A DNA stretch of 64,000 nucleotides from assembly GCF_900187385.1 (NCBI RefSeq), contig NZ_FYEY01000001.1, forward strand, positions 992,001 to 1,056,000. The letters run 5' to 3'. The translations under genes were made by a program, and so were the position numbers. Shown here piece by piece: positions 1-8,111 of this stretch (positions are counted from its first letter, which is position 1; each line of letters starts with the position of its first letter). The notes below the pieces were generated by a model that was given only the letters and a program-made list of their open reading frames with translations, had not been told where the DNA came from and searched no databases. Origin of the DNA: Streptomyces sp. 2114.4 (GTDB lineage Bacteria > Actinomycetota > Actinomycetes > Streptomycetales > Streptomycetaceae).

Positions 1-99
1 CTCGCGGCCTGGCTGGCCGGCCGCACACCGCACCGGCCGCTCGACTGCCGCCGATCGGGGCGCACCGTGCCACCGCCCGAACTCCTCGACTGGCCGTAA
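1..99 (+). CDS. C-terminal fragment of an unidentified protein
   Basis: An open frame enters from the left edge and ends at a TAA at 97-99, leaving 32 codons that close with ELLDWP. The third codon positions are almost all G or C, as expected for a real gene here. The piece AAWLAGR followed by a Pro-rich LPxW-like end faintly recalls the C-terminus of mycothiol-dependent maleylpyruvate isomerase (DinB-like) proteins, but too little is present to assign a family. It lies 77 bases upstream of the LRR gene on the same strand. Confidence 0.5.
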   Translation, partial: LAAWLAGRTPHRPLDCRRSGRTVPPPELLDWP

Positions 100-175
100 C
101 CGCTCTCCCCCGGCCCGCGGCGCCCGGCACCCCGCCCCGACCGCGGACACTGCCTTACGGAAGGACACCCCACCC

Positions 176-916
176 ATGCCTCGTCCCAGGTCCACCGCGC
201 CTCCCGTGCTCAACCTGTGGAAGGCGGGCCTGGGTTCGGTCCCTGCCGAGGTCTGGCGGCGCGAGGACTGGGAGGTGCTGATCCTTGCCGACAATGCCTT
301 GACCGAGGTCCCGGCGGCGCTCGGCCGACTGCATGCGCTGCACACCCTCGACCTCGGTCACAACGCGCTGACAGCGGTCCCCGACGAGATCGGTAACCTC
401 GCCGGACTCACCCGCTTCCTCTATCTGCATGACAACCGGCTCACCACCCTGCCGGATTCACTCGGCGCCTTGGACCGGCTCGGCTACCTCAACGTCGGCG
501 AGAACCCGCTCGGTGAACTGCCGGCGGCGCTCGGCCGGATGACCGGTCTGATCGAACTGCGCGCGCAGCAAGCAAAGTTGACCTCGCTCCCCGAGACGCT
601 GGGGCAACTGAGGCTCCTGCGGGAGCTGTGGCTGGGCGGCAATGCGCTCACGGAACTGCCCGGAAGCGTTGCCGCGCTGCACGAGCTGAGGGTGCTGGAG
701 CTCCGGGACAACGCCTTGCCCGGCATCCCCGACGCGCTGCGCGCGCTGCCGCTGCTGCGCCGGGTGGACCTGCGCGGGAACCGGATCGAGGTGCTGCCGC
801 CGTGGATCGCGCGGCTGCCGGCACTGGAGAAGCTGGACCTGCGCTGGAACGCCGTGGACGACGGAGCGGAAGCGGTCCTGGCGCTCCGGCGGCGGGGGTG
901 CGTGGTGCTCACCTGA
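176..916 (+). CDS. Leucine-rich repeat protein
   Basis: A 246-residue protein made almost entirely of about eight leucine-rich repeats of roughly 23 residues (pattern LxxLxLxxNxLxxLPxxLGxL), from about residue 30 to the C-terminus. The family forms curved protein-binding solenoids. There is no signal peptide, transmembrane segment or extra catalytic domain, so it is probably a cytosolic binding protein with an unknown partner. The ATG follows GGAAGGA, which is a reasonable ribosome-binding site. The next downstream gene is on the opposite strand, so it looks monocistronic or ends the operon of the preceding fragment. Confidence 0.85.
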   Translation: MPRPRSTAPPVLNLWKAGLGSVPAEVWRREDWEVLILADNALTEVPAALGRLHALHTLDLGHNALTAVPDEIGNLAGLTRFLYLHDNRLTTLPDSLGALDRLGYLNVGENPLGELPAALGRMTGLIELRAQQAKLTSLPETLGQLRLLRELWLGGNALTELPGSVAALHELRVLELRDNALPGIPDALRALPLLRRVDLRGNRIEVLPPWIARLPALEKLDLRWNAVDDGAEAVLALRRRGCVVLT

Positions 917-1153
917 CGCTCGCGCCGGACTGACTGCTCGGCGCGTCAACCGGCCGAACCGGCGGCGGACAGGACGAAGGCCGCGCACGAGGCGAGCATG
1001 ATCAGGCAGGAGCGCCCGGACAGCGCGTGAGGCCGTGCGCAGCCCTGTCACGCCGGCGGCCATTCTGGCCTGGAAGGCCATCACCTCGCGCACACGACAT
1101 TGCGCACTCTTCCGTGCCACATCGCCGGCCTCCGGGTCATTCCGGTACAGCCC

Positions 1154-1393
1154 TCAGGTCAGATCGAATTCGCCCTCGCGGGCGTCGAGGACGAAGGCGC
1201 GCCACTCGGCGGGGGTGAAGATCAACGCTGGGATCTCCGGGCTGCGGCGGTTTCGCATGGCGATATAGCCCTCGACGAAGGCGATCTGGACGCCGCCCAC
1301 GCCCTGGGTGCTCGACTGCCACTCGGCCTGCGTCAGGTCGAGATCGGGCCTGGCCCCGCCCACGAGCCGCTGCTCGGTGATGCTGTCGGTCAC
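1154..1393 (-). CDS. DUF397 domain-containing protein
   Basis: A 79-residue protein with the DUF397 pattern: WQSSTQGVGGVQIAFVEG near residues 20-38, then a region ending in FTPAEWRAFVLDAREGEFDL. The GTG at 1393 is chosen because GGGAGGAG lies 8 bases upstream; an in-frame longer start lacks such a site. DUF397 proteins are very common in Streptomyces and usually sit beside an XRE-type regulator, often in developmental loci (bldB/abaA-like). No such regulator lies next to this one, so it is an orphan copy. It is downstream of and co-oriented with the thiolase-like operon, but a terminator-like hairpin separates them. Confidence 0.8.
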   Translation of the reverse strand: MTDSITEQRLVGGARPDLDLTQAEWQSSTQGVGGVQIAFVEGYIAMRNRRSPEIPALIFTPAEWRAFVLDAREGEFDLT

Positions 1394-1494
1394 GTGTCCC
1401 GCTCCTCCCGGATCGTCGTCCGCGGTCAGCCTAACCACTGGGTCCGGGGACGGACAGGGGACGTGGCGAGGCGGTGGAGTGGTGGCCGGAGAGG

Positions 1495-1517
1495 GGGCGC
1501 GCCGGGTCGGCGCGCCC
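1495..1517 (-). terminator. Rho-independent-type hairpin after the thiolase operon
   Basis: GGGCGCGCCG and CGGCGCGCCC form a perfect 10-bp stem with a 3-base loop, 15 bases past the stop codon of the gene ending at 1532. There is no U-tract, as is usual for Streptomyces terminators. Confidence 0.6.
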
Positions 1518-1531
1518 GCCCCCGGCGGGTG

Positions 1532-2698
1532 TCAGGTGGCCGGTGCGTCGGCGCCCACCAGCCACATCGAGAAGAACTGGGAGCCGCCGCCGTACGCATG
1601 TCCCAACGCCCGCTGTGCGCCGTCGACTTGATGGGCGCCGGCCTGCCCGCGTACCTGGAGGGCGGCCTCCGCGAAGCGGATCATGCCGGAGGCGCCGATC
1701 GGGTTGGTGGAGAGCACTCCGCCGGACGGGTTGACGGGGAGGTCGCCGTCCAGCTCGGTGACGCCCGACTCGGTGAGCTTCCAGCCCTCCCCCTCCTCGG
1801 CGAAGCCCAGGTTCTCCAGCCACATCGGCTCGTACCAGCTGAAGGGGACGTACATCTCCACCGCGTCGATCTGCCGGCGCGGGTCGGTGATGCCGGCCTG
1901 CCGGTAGACGTCGGCGGCGCAGTCCTTGCCGGCCTGCGGGGAGACGAAGTCCTTGCCGGCGAAGAGGGTGGGTTCGCTGCGCATGGCCCCGCCGTGCACC
2001 CAGGCCGCCGGGTGCGGTGCGCGGGCGGCTCCGGTGCGGTCGGTGAGGATCATCGCGCACGCGCCATCGGAGGACGGGCAGGTCTCGGAGTAGCGGATCG
2101 GGTCCCAGAGCATCGGCGCGGCCCGGACCTTTTCCAGGGTGATGTCGTGTTCGTGGAGGTGGGCGTAGGGGTTCTTGAGGGCGTTGCGGCGGTCCTTGTA
2201 GGCGACGAGGGAGCCGACGGTGTCCGGGGCGCCGGTGCGCCGCATGTAGGCGCGGACGTGCGGGGCGAAGAAGCCGCCGGCGCCGGCCAGCAGGGGCTGC
2301 TGGAAGGGGATGGGCAGGGACAGGCCCCACATGGCGTTGGACTCGGACTGCTTCTCGAAGGCGACGGTGAGGACGGTGCGGTGGACCCGGGCGGCGACGA
2401 GGTTCGCGGCGACCAGGGCGGTGGAGCCGCCGACCGAGCCGGCGGTGTGCACCCGCAGCATCGGTTTGCCGACGGCGCCCAGGGCATCGGCGAGGTACAG
2501 CTCGGGCATCATCACCCCCTCGAAGAAGTCGGGGGCCTTGCCGATCACCACGGCGTCGATGTCCGCCCAGGCCAACTGGGCGTCGTCCAGGGCGCGTCGG
2601 GCCGCCTCACGGACGAGTCCGGCGAGCGAGACGTCGCGGCGCGCGGCGACGTGTGTGGTCTGTCCGATGCCGACGACGGCCACGGGCTCCTTGCTCAT
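1532..2698 (-). CDS. Thiolase-fold lipid-transfer protein (Ltp3-like)
   Basis: A 388-residue member of the thiolase/SCP-x-like superfamily. The N-terminal half starts VAVVGIGQTTH and the C-terminal half has the conserved NPSGG loop at about residue 331. Where true thiolases carry the nucleophilic Cys this protein reads VHTAGSVGGSTA, and the His of the GHP motif is also missing, so normal Claisen chemistry is unlikely. Ltp2-type relatives act with a DUF35 partner as retro-aldolases on steroid side-chain acyl-CoAs. The ATG overlaps the stop of the upstream Ltp4-like gene (ATGA), indicating coupled translation. It is the last gene of a four-gene operon. The exact substrate is inferred, not shown. 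Confidence 0.75.
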   Translation of the reverse strand: MSKEPVAVVGIGQTTHVAARRDVSLAGLVREAARRALDDAQLAWADIDAVVIGKAPDFFEGVMMPELYLADALGAVGKPMLRVHTAGSVGGSTALVAANLVAARVHRTVLTVAFEKQSESNAMWGLSLPIPFQQPLLAGAGGFFAPHVRAYMRRTGAPDTVGSLVAYKDRRNALKNPYAHLHEHDITLEKVRAAPMLWDPIRYSETCPSSDGACAMILTDRTGAARAPHPAAWVHGGAMRSEPTLFAGKDFVSPQAGKDCAADVYRQAGITDPRRQIDAVEMYVPFSWYEPMWLENLGFAEEGEGWKLTESGVTELDGDLPVNPSGGVLSTNPIGASGMIRFAEAALQVRGQAGAHQVDGAQRALGHAYGGGSQFFSMWLVGADAPAT

Positions 2699-3780
2699 CG
2701 CTCACCTTCCAGGACGGCGACCAGGTTGTGCTGCAGGCACGGGCCCGAGGTGGCGTGGGCGAGGGCGCGGTCACAGGCGCCCCGCTGGATGCGGGCGGCG
2801 GCCTCGCCGAGGCGGATCAGGCCCGCGGCCATGACGGGGTTGGCGGCGAGCGCGCCGCCGGACGGGTTGATGCACACCGTGCTGTCCGGCGCGTCGAGTT
2901 TCAGGGCGCGGCGCAGCACCACCTCCTGGGAGGTGAAGGGGGCGTGCAGCTCGGCGGTGTCCACCATGGGGGCACCTCCCCTGCCTTTGAGGCCATGGGG
3001 GACCTCGAAGGCGCCGGCGCGCTCGGCGGCGAGCCGGGTGGACGGTGAGTCGGTGAGGTCGCGGACGCCCAGGCTGTGTGCCTCGATGCGGTGGTCGAGG
3101 CCGCGGATCCAGGCGGGGCGGTCGGTCAGCCGGCGGGCGGTGTCACCGGCGGCGAGGACGACGGCGGCCGCGCCGTCACCGATCGGCGGGCAGTCGCCGG
3201 TGCGCAGGGGGGCGACGAGCGGTTCGCCCATGGGCACCTCGCCGCGCAGCTGGGCGTGCGGGTTGGACCCGGCGGCGGCGCGGCGGCGGGCGGCGATGCC
3301 GGCCAGTTCCCGCTCGTCGGTCAGCTCCGCGTCGATCAGGGCCTGCGCCTGGAGGGCGGCGAGCGCGACGGAGTCGGGCCACAGCGGGGCGACGTAGTAC
3401 GGGTCGAGCTGGCGGGTGAGGACGTCGCGGACGCTGCCCGGCGAGGACTTGCCGTAGGAGTAGACGAGTGCGGTCTCCGCCTCGCCGGTGAGGAGCTTCA
3501 CCCAGGCCTCGTACAGCGCCCAGGCGCCGTCCATCTCGACATGGGATTCGGAGATCGGCGGCCAGGCACCGACGCCGTCCAGGGCCATGGTGAAGGAGAA
3601 GGCCCGGCCGGCGAGGTAGTCGGACGAGCCGGAGCAGGTGAAGTCGATGTCCCGGGCGGCCAGGCCGGTCTGCTCCAGTACGTCGTGCAGCACCGGCATC
3701 AGCATCTCGACCTCGGAGGTCTCCGCGCTGTCGCGGACGTGATCGCTCTGCCCGAAGGCGACGATGGCGACGTCGCGCAT
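2695..3780 (-). CDS. Thiolase-fold lipid-transfer protein (Ltp4-like)
   Basis: A 361-residue thiolase-superfamily protein starting MRDVAIVAFGQSDH. It contains the GDGAAAVVLA core segment at about residues 198-207 and a C-terminal INPSGGALAANP loop. As in its neighbour, no Cys sits at the usual nucleophile position (the region reads SHVEMDGAWALYEAW). The start shares one base with the stop of the DUF35 gene, and its own stop overlaps the next gene, so DUF35, Ltp4-like and Ltp3-like subunits are made together and probably form one complex. By recall, M. tuberculosis Rv3521-ltp4-ltp3 has the same order and similar lengths. Confidence 0.75.
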   Translation of the reverse strand: MRDVAIVAFGQSDHVRDSAETSEVEMLMPVLHDVLEQTGLAARDIDFTCSGSSDYLAGRAFSFTMALDGVGAWPPISESHVEMDGAWALYEAWVKLLTGEAETALVYSYGKSSPGSVRDVLTRQLDPYYVAPLWPDSVALAALQAQALIDAELTDERELAGIAARRRAAAGSNPHAQLRGEVPMGEPLVAPLRTGDCPPIGDGAAAVVLAAGDTARRLTDRPAWIRGLDHRIEAHSLGVRDLTDSPSTRLAAERAGAFEVPHGLKGRGGAPMVDTAELHAPFTSQEVVLRRALKLDAPDSTVCINPSGGALAANPVMAAGLIRLGEAAARIQRGACDRALAHATSGPCLQHNLVAVLEGER

Positions 3781-4763
3781 CAGATCAGCTCCTTGTAGCT
3801 GTCGTAGTCGGCATCGGGTTCGCCGCTGGGGCGGTAGTGGTCGGGAAAGCGGCTGTCCTCGGTCCAGACGGGTTCGACGCGCAGCCCCATGCGGACCCGG
3901 TCGTAGGGGATGCCGCCGATCCGGGCATGCAGGGCCAGGTCGGCGCCGTCCAGAGCGATATGGGCGTAGACGTAGGGGACCTCGATGTCGAGGTTCTTGG
4001 CCTTGATGTTGACGATGCAGAAGGTGGTGACGGTGCCGCGGGGGCCGGCCTCGACCTGGGTGTCGGTGGCGACGCCGCAGGTGGGACAGGCCCCGCGGGG
4101 CGGGACGTAGACCTTGCGGCAGGAGGGGCAGCGCTCGCCCACGATCCGGTGCTCCGCAAGCGCCTGGAGGTAGCGGGACTGGGCGCGGCCGGGCGCATAG
4201 GTGTAGTCGAGCCGGGCGGGGGTGACGATCCCGGTGACGGGGTCCGTGAACTCCCCGTGGTGCGGTGCCGGCCGGCCGGCCCCTTCGGCGCTGCCGTCCG
4301 GTGCCGGCAGGCCGTTCTCGGCGGCGCCGTCGTCCGGCTCGAAGCACGCGATGTCGGTGATCGCGCCGGTGCGCTCCGCGGCCCAGCGGACCCGGACCCG
4401 CATGCCGGTGCGTACGGCCTCGGGGCCGGGCGCGTCCAGGACGTGCAGCAGGGCGGTGTCGGCGCCGTCGAGCCGGACCAGGACCCAGGCGAAGGGGGTG
4501 GTGAGGGGCTGACCGCGGCGGGGGAACGGGTTCCAGGCCCAGGTGGTGATGGTGCCGCTGGTGCCGACCTCGACCAGGTCGCGGATCTCCTCCGCGGTGA
4601 CCGGGTCGTATTCGACGGGTGGGACGACCACCCGGCCGTCGCTCGCCGTGACGCCGAGGACGGTGCGCTCTCGCAGCCCGGTGAGGAAGGCGCTCTGGAC
4701 GGGCCCGAGGGAGCGGGTGAAGGGGAATTCCACGACGAGGGGCGCCGTGAGGACCTCTGGCAT
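3780..4763 (-). CDS. Tandem OB-fold DUF35 protein with zinc ribbon
   Basis: A 327-residue protein with two OB-fold/DUF35 units. The first (about residues 60-150) has no zinc ribbon. The second (about 190-310) carries ERCPSC and GACPTCG, the CxxC pairs of a rubredoxin-like zinc ribbon. DUF35 proteins bind thiolase-fold or MaoC-fold partners and help hold acyl-CoA substrates, as in ChsH2 with Ltp2. It is followed directly by two thiolase-fold genes that lack catalytic cysteines, which supports that role here. It starts 15 bases after the enoyl-CoA hydratase stop and belongs to the same operon. Confidence 0.8.
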   Translation of the reverse strand: MPEVLTAPLVVEFPFTRSLGPVQSAFLTGLRERTVLGVTASDGRVVVPPVEYDPVTAEEIRDLVEVGTSGTITTWAWNPFPRRGQPLTTPFAWVLVRLDGADTALLHVLDAPGPEAVRTGMRVRVRWAAERTGAITDIACFEPDDGAAENGLPAPDGSAEGAGRPAPHHGEFTDPVTGIVTPARLDYTYAPGRAQSRYLQALAEHRIVGERCPSCRKVYVPPRGACPTCGVATDTQVEAGPRGTVTTFCIVNIKAKNLDIEVPYVYAHIALDGADLALHARIGGIPYDRVRMGLRVEPVWTEDSRFPDHYRPSGEPDADYDSYKELI

Positions 4764-4778
4764 GCGGGGCTCCTTGGG

Positions 4779-5579
4779 TCAGGCGCGCCGGTAGACGGGC
4801 GGGCGCTTCTCGGCGAAGGCCCGGGAGCCTTCTTTGGCGTCGGCGGTGTCGAAAACCGGCCAGCCGCGGGCGAGTTCGGCCGCCAGCCCGTCGGTCTCGG
4901 TCATCTCGGCGGTCTCGTAGACGGACGCCTTGACGGCTTCGACGGCGAGCGGTCCGCAGCCGTTGACCCGTTCCGCGATCTCCAGGGCCGCCTCCAGCGC
5001 GGTCCCCTCGGGCACGACATGACCGATCAGGCCGATGCGCTCGGCCTCGCGCGCGGGGTAGGGCCGGCCGGTGAGCAGCATTTCCAGGGCGTGCGTGCGG
5101 GGGATCTGGCGGGCGAGACGGACGGTGGAGCCGCCGATGGGGAACAGCCCGTGCCGGACCTCGTAGAGCCCGAAGGTGGCGCTCTCGCCGGCGACGCGGA
5201 TGTCGGTGCCCTGCAGGATCTCCGTCCCGCCCGCGACGCAGTGTCCCTCGACGGCGGCGATCACGGGTTTGCGGGGGCGGTGGTGCCGCAGCATCGCCTT
5301 CCAGTGCAGGTCGGGGTCGGCGCGCAGCCGGTCGCGGTACTGCTCGCCGGCCATGCCGTCGCCCGCGAGGGCCTTGAGGTCCATGCCGGCACAGAAGGTG
5401 CCGCCGGCGCCGGTGAGGATGACGGAGCGGATCGTGTCGTCCTCGTCGGCGGAGATCCAGCCGTCGTACAGGCCCACCAGCATCGGCAGCGAGAGCGCGT
5501 TCTTCGCCTCCGGCCGGTTGAGGGTGAGCACCAGTGTCGCGCCGACGCGCTCCACCGACAGATGTTCCGTACCACCCAT
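4779..5579 (-). CDS. Enoyl-CoA hydratase/isomerase (EchA19-like crotonase)
   Basis: A 266-residue crotonase: LTLNRPEAKNALS near residue 20, the oxyanion-hole segments GAGGTFCAGMDLKAL and EGHCVAGGTEIL, and a final FAEKRPPVYRR tail. It would hydrate alpha,beta-unsaturated acyl-CoAs. The ATG at 5579 follows GGGAGGA at a 7-base gap and is preferred to an upstream in-frame start. It is the first gene of the operon with the DUF35 and two thiolase-like genes, and is divergent from a FadD19-like ligase. This is the arrangement recalled for Rv3515c/Rv3516, so a role in steroid or branched side-chain beta-oxidation is a reasonable inference. Confidence 0.85.
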   Translation of the reverse strand: MGGTEHLSVERVGATLVLTLNRPEAKNALSLPMLVGLYDGWISADEDDTIRSVILTGAGGTFCAGMDLKALAGDGMAGEQYRDRLRADPDLHWKAMLRHHRPRKPVIAAVEGHCVAGGTEILQGTDIRVAGESATFGLYEVRHGLFPIGGSTVRLARQIPRTHALEMLLTGRPYPAREAERIGLIGHVVPEGTALEAALEIAERVNGCGPLAVEAVKASVYETAEMTETDGLAAELARGWPVFDTADAKEGSRAFAEKRPPVYRRA

Positions 5580-5603
5580 GTTCCGTCCTCCCGTCTCACG
5601 ACG

Positions 5604-5617
5604 GAGAACAGGTTGCA
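5604..5617. promoter_or_regulatory. KstR-like operator (one mismatch)
   Basis: GAGAACAGGTTGCA fits the published mycobacterial KstR consensus TnnAACnnGTTnnA except for the first base. It lies in the divergent region between the echA-like and fadD19-like genes. A KstR role is inferred from the motif and from the gene content. Confidence 0.4.
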
Positions 5618-5645
5618 GGAGCGGCACACCGACTTCAAGACCTTC

Positions 5646-5660
5646 CTGACAGGTAGTCAG
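5646..5660. promoter_or_regulatory. Inverted repeat CTGAC-N5-GTCAG
   Basis: CTGAC AGGTA GTCAG is a perfect 5-bp-arm palindrome in the same divergent promoter region, a size and shape typical of TetR-family operators. Its regulator is unknown. Confidence 0.4.
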
Positions 5661-5744
5661 ATTTCTTCGCCACGGCCCTTCCCTGCTCCTTCCGGCGGCG
5701 CTCTAATGACCGCCAAGCCGACGCCCGCCCGGTCTGGAGGAGAC

Positions 5745-7373
5745 GTGGAGTACAACCTTGCCGACCTCTTCGAGTCGATCGTCGACACGGTCCCCGACCG
5801 CGAGGCGCTGGTGTACGTCGACCATCCGGGGACCGGCAGCGAACGGCGGCTGACCTACGCCGAGCTGGACCGCGCCGCCAACCGCCTGGCCCACCACCTC
5901 GCCGACCACGGCGTCCGCCCCGGTCAGCACGTCGGACTGCACCTCTACAACGGCATCGAATACCTCCAGGCCGTCTACGCCTGCCTGAAGATCCGCGCCG
6001 TCCCGGTGAACGTCAACTACCGCTACGTCGAGGAGGAGCTGGTCTATCTCTACCGGGACGCCGACCTGGTGGCGCTGGTCTTCGACGCGGAGTTCACCGC
6101 GCGGGTGGCCGCCGCCCTCGCGCAGGCGCCCGGGCTGCGGCACCTCGTACGGGTCGGCACCCCGCCCGCCGGTGCCCCCGAGCCGCCCCTCGCGCCCGTC
6201 GCGCTCGCGGACGCCGAGGCCGCCGGCTCCCCCGCGCGCGGCTTCGGGCCGCGCTCGGCCGACGACCAGATCGTGATCTACACCGGCGGCACCACCGGCA
6301 TGCCCAAGGGCGTGATGTGGCGCCACGAGGACCTCTTCTTCGCCGGAATGGGGGGCGGGGCACCGACCGGCGAGCCGGTGACGCGGCCGCAGGAGCTGGC
6401 CGAGCGGGTCGCGGCCGGCGGTGACGGCATCGTCTTCTTCCCCGCTCCCCCGCTGATGCACGGCACCTCCACCCTCACCGCGTTCATCGCCTTCCACTTC
6501 GGCCAGAAGGTCGTCATCCACCGCAAATACGTCCCCGAGGAGGTGCTGCGGACCATCGAGCGGGAGCGGGTCACCAGCGTCTCGCTGGTCGGCGACGCGA
6601 TGCTGCGTCCGCTCGTCGACGCCCTCGCCGGGCCGCTCAAGGGCACCGACTGCTCCTCGCTGTTCAGCGTCAGCAGCTCCGGCGCGATCCTCTCCGAGAC
6701 CGTACGCGCCCAGTTCGCGGCGCTGCTCCCGCAGGTCATGCTGCTCAACAACTTCGGCTCGTCCGAGTCCGGCTTCAACGGCACCGCCACTGACGACTCG
6801 GGCCCCGGCAAGGGCTTCCGGCTGCACGTCAACTCCCGTACGGCGGTGGTGGACCTGGCGACCCATGAGCCGGTGCCGGCCGGTGAGGTCGGCCGTATCG
6901 CGCTGCGCGGGCATGTCCCGCTGGGCTACTACAACGACCCCAAGAAGACCGCCGAGACCTTCTTCGAGGCGCACGGCGACCGCTGGGTGCTGCTGGGCGA
7001 TATGGCGACCGTGGACGAGGCGGGCATCGTCACCGTCCTCGGCCGGGGCTCGCAGTGCATCAACTCCGGTGGCGAGAAGGTCTATCCGGAAGAGGTCGAG
7101 CAGGCGCTGAAGGCACATCCGGACATCTACGACGCCCTGGTGGCGGGCGTACCGGACGAACGGTGGGGCAGCCGCGTCGCGGCCGTGGTGCAACTGCGCG
7201 CCGGCGCGGCGCCGTTGGACCTGGAAGGGCTGCAGCGCCACTGCCGGACCCGGCTGGCGGGGTACAAGATCCCGCGTGCCGCCGTCTTCACCGACCACAT
7301 CCAGCGCTCGCCCAGCGGCAAGGCGGACTACCGCTGGGCGCGGGCGGTGGCGGCGGGCGGAGGGACGGGGTGA
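5745..7373 (+). CDS. fadD: FadD19-like acyl-CoA synthetase
   Basis: A 542-residue AMP-forming ligase that activates a carboxylic acid to its CoA thioester. The P-loop-like motif reads YTGGTTGMPKGVMWRHED at about residue 180. The GSSESG adenylation motif, the GD at LLGDMATVD, the GGEKVYPEEVE hinge region and the SGKADYRWA end are all present. The GTG at 5745 is chosen because GGAGGA lies about 6 bases upstream; an ATG at 5706 has no comparable site. The sequence closely recalls M. tuberculosis FadD19 (about 548 residues), which activates the cholesterol side chain. It is divergent from the echA19-like gene with a KstR-like site between them. Confidence 0.85.
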   Translation: MEYNLADLFESIVDTVPDREALVYVDHPGTGSERRLTYAELDRAANRLAHHLADHGVRPGQHVGLHLYNGIEYLQAVYACLKIRAVPVNVNYRYVEEELVYLYRDADLVALVFDAEFTARVAAALAQAPGLRHLVRVGTPPAGAPEPPLAPVALADAEAAGSPARGFGPRSADDQIVIYTGGTTGMPKGVMWRHEDLFFAGMGGGAPTGEPVTRPQELAERVAAGGDGIVFFPAPPLMHGTSTLTAFIAFHFGQKVVIHRKYVPEEVLRTIERERVTSVSLVGDAMLRPLVDALAGPLKGTDCSSLFSVSSSGAILSETVRAQFAALLPQVMLLNNFGSSESGFNGTATDDSGPGKGFRLHVNSRTAVVDLATHEPVPAGEVGRIALRGHVPLGYYNDPKKTAETFFEAHGDRWVLLGDMATVDEAGIVTVLGRGSQCINSGGEKVYPEEVEQALKAHPDIYDALVAGVPDERWGSRVAAVVQLRAGAAPLDLEGLQRHCRTRLAGYKIPRAAVFTDHIQRSPSGKADYRWARAVAAGGGTG

Positions 7374-7418
7374 GCCGGGTGGCCTTGTGGCGGGCCGGGC
7401 CGGGCGGGCCGCCGTCGG

Positions 7419-8111
7419 TCAGGCACCGGTGCAGACCGAGCGCAGCGAGCGGGCCAGGGCCGTCGCGTGCAGCGTGTCCAGGCGTCGCTGCCGGTGTACC
7501 CGCACGGCGGCCGCGGTCAGCAGCGGAGCGCAGTACGGCGCCGAACGGGCGCGCGGGGAACCGGCCAGGGCCCGTACCAGCGCGCCATTGATGCGGTTGA
7601 TCTCCTTGCGGACCTCCTGGAGGTCGGGCCGCTGGGTGGGGGCCTGCGCCGGGTCCGCGTCCCACCGGCGGTACAGCCCGCGCTGCACGACCTTGTTGGC
7701 CTCGATCTGATCCCGGAAGACCCGCACCGTGGCGGCCGGGTCGGCGCCCAGCCGCCGGGCCTGGTCCGCCACCGTGTCCAGCACCTCCTGCTCACGCGCC
7801 GGATCGTCGATCGGGCTGCCGGTGCCCCACTTCGCCGCGGCCACCGAATCGCCGGTGGCCAGCCGCTCGGCGGACAGCTCGGCGAGCGGCCGGAGTTGGC
7901 CGTACGGGGAGTGGGCGGTGGCGGCAGGTGGTGCGGATGCGGCGTGGGGTGCGGCAGCGGAAGAAGGTGGTACGGGCGCGGCAGGCCGTGCGGCTACGGC
8001 TACGGCAGGCGCCGAGGCCGGGGCCGCGGCGACCCTGCCGGTTGCGGTGAGCAGGACGGCCGCGGCCGCGCCGACGGCCAGGGCGCTCCGTAGCGAGGGG
8101 GTCGGGTGCAC
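7419..8111 (-). CDS. Secreted chorismate mutase (AroQ gamma class)
   Basis: A 230-residue protein with an N-terminal signal peptide (SLRSALAVGAAAAVLLTATG, then AA-rich cleavage region) and an Ala/Pro-rich spacer to about residue 75. A periplasmic-type chorismate mutase domain follows, with LRPLAELSAERLATGDSVAAAKW and VFRDQIEANKVVQRGLYRRW motifs. Two cysteines near the C-terminus (PYCAPLL and SVCTGA) match the disulfide seen in exported AroQ-gamma enzymes. It converts chorismate to prephenate outside the cytoplasm; the physiological reason is not known in this class. The GTG at 8111 has AAAGG upstream; an in-frame TTG at 8156 is a less likely start. It converges on the fadD gene. Confidence 0.8.
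   Translation of the reverse strand: MHPTPSLRSALAVGAAAAVLLTATGRVAAAPASAPAVAVAARPAAPVPPSSAAAPHAASAPPAATAHSPYGQLRPLAELSAERLATGDSVAAAKWGTGSPIDDPAREQEVLDTVADQARRLGADPAATVRVFRDQIEANKVVQRGLYRRWDADPAQAPTQRPDLQEVRKEINRINGALVRALAGSPRARSAPYCAPLLTAAAVRVHRQRRLDTLHATALARSLRSVCTGA

Noticed and set aside
946..1047. Minus-strand frame ending CLIMLASCAAFVLSAAGSAG in the 917-1153 gap
   Set aside because: The hydrophobic end looks protein-like, but the frame has no ATG or GTG start before an internal ATG and no ribosome-binding site. A small membrane peptide remains possible but is not supported.
1100..3397. A 765-codon open frame on the + strand opposite the thiolase genes
   Set aside because: It is antisense to clearly recognisable protein families, and its product is Gly/Ala/Arg/Val-rich with no domain. 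Such frames are expected on the other strand of high-GC genes.
3837..5744. N-terminal extension of the FadD19-like frame through the DUF35 and enoyl-CoA hydratase region
   Set aside because: The extension is antisense to real genes and has no family similarity. The GTG at 5745 with GGAGGA is the supported start.
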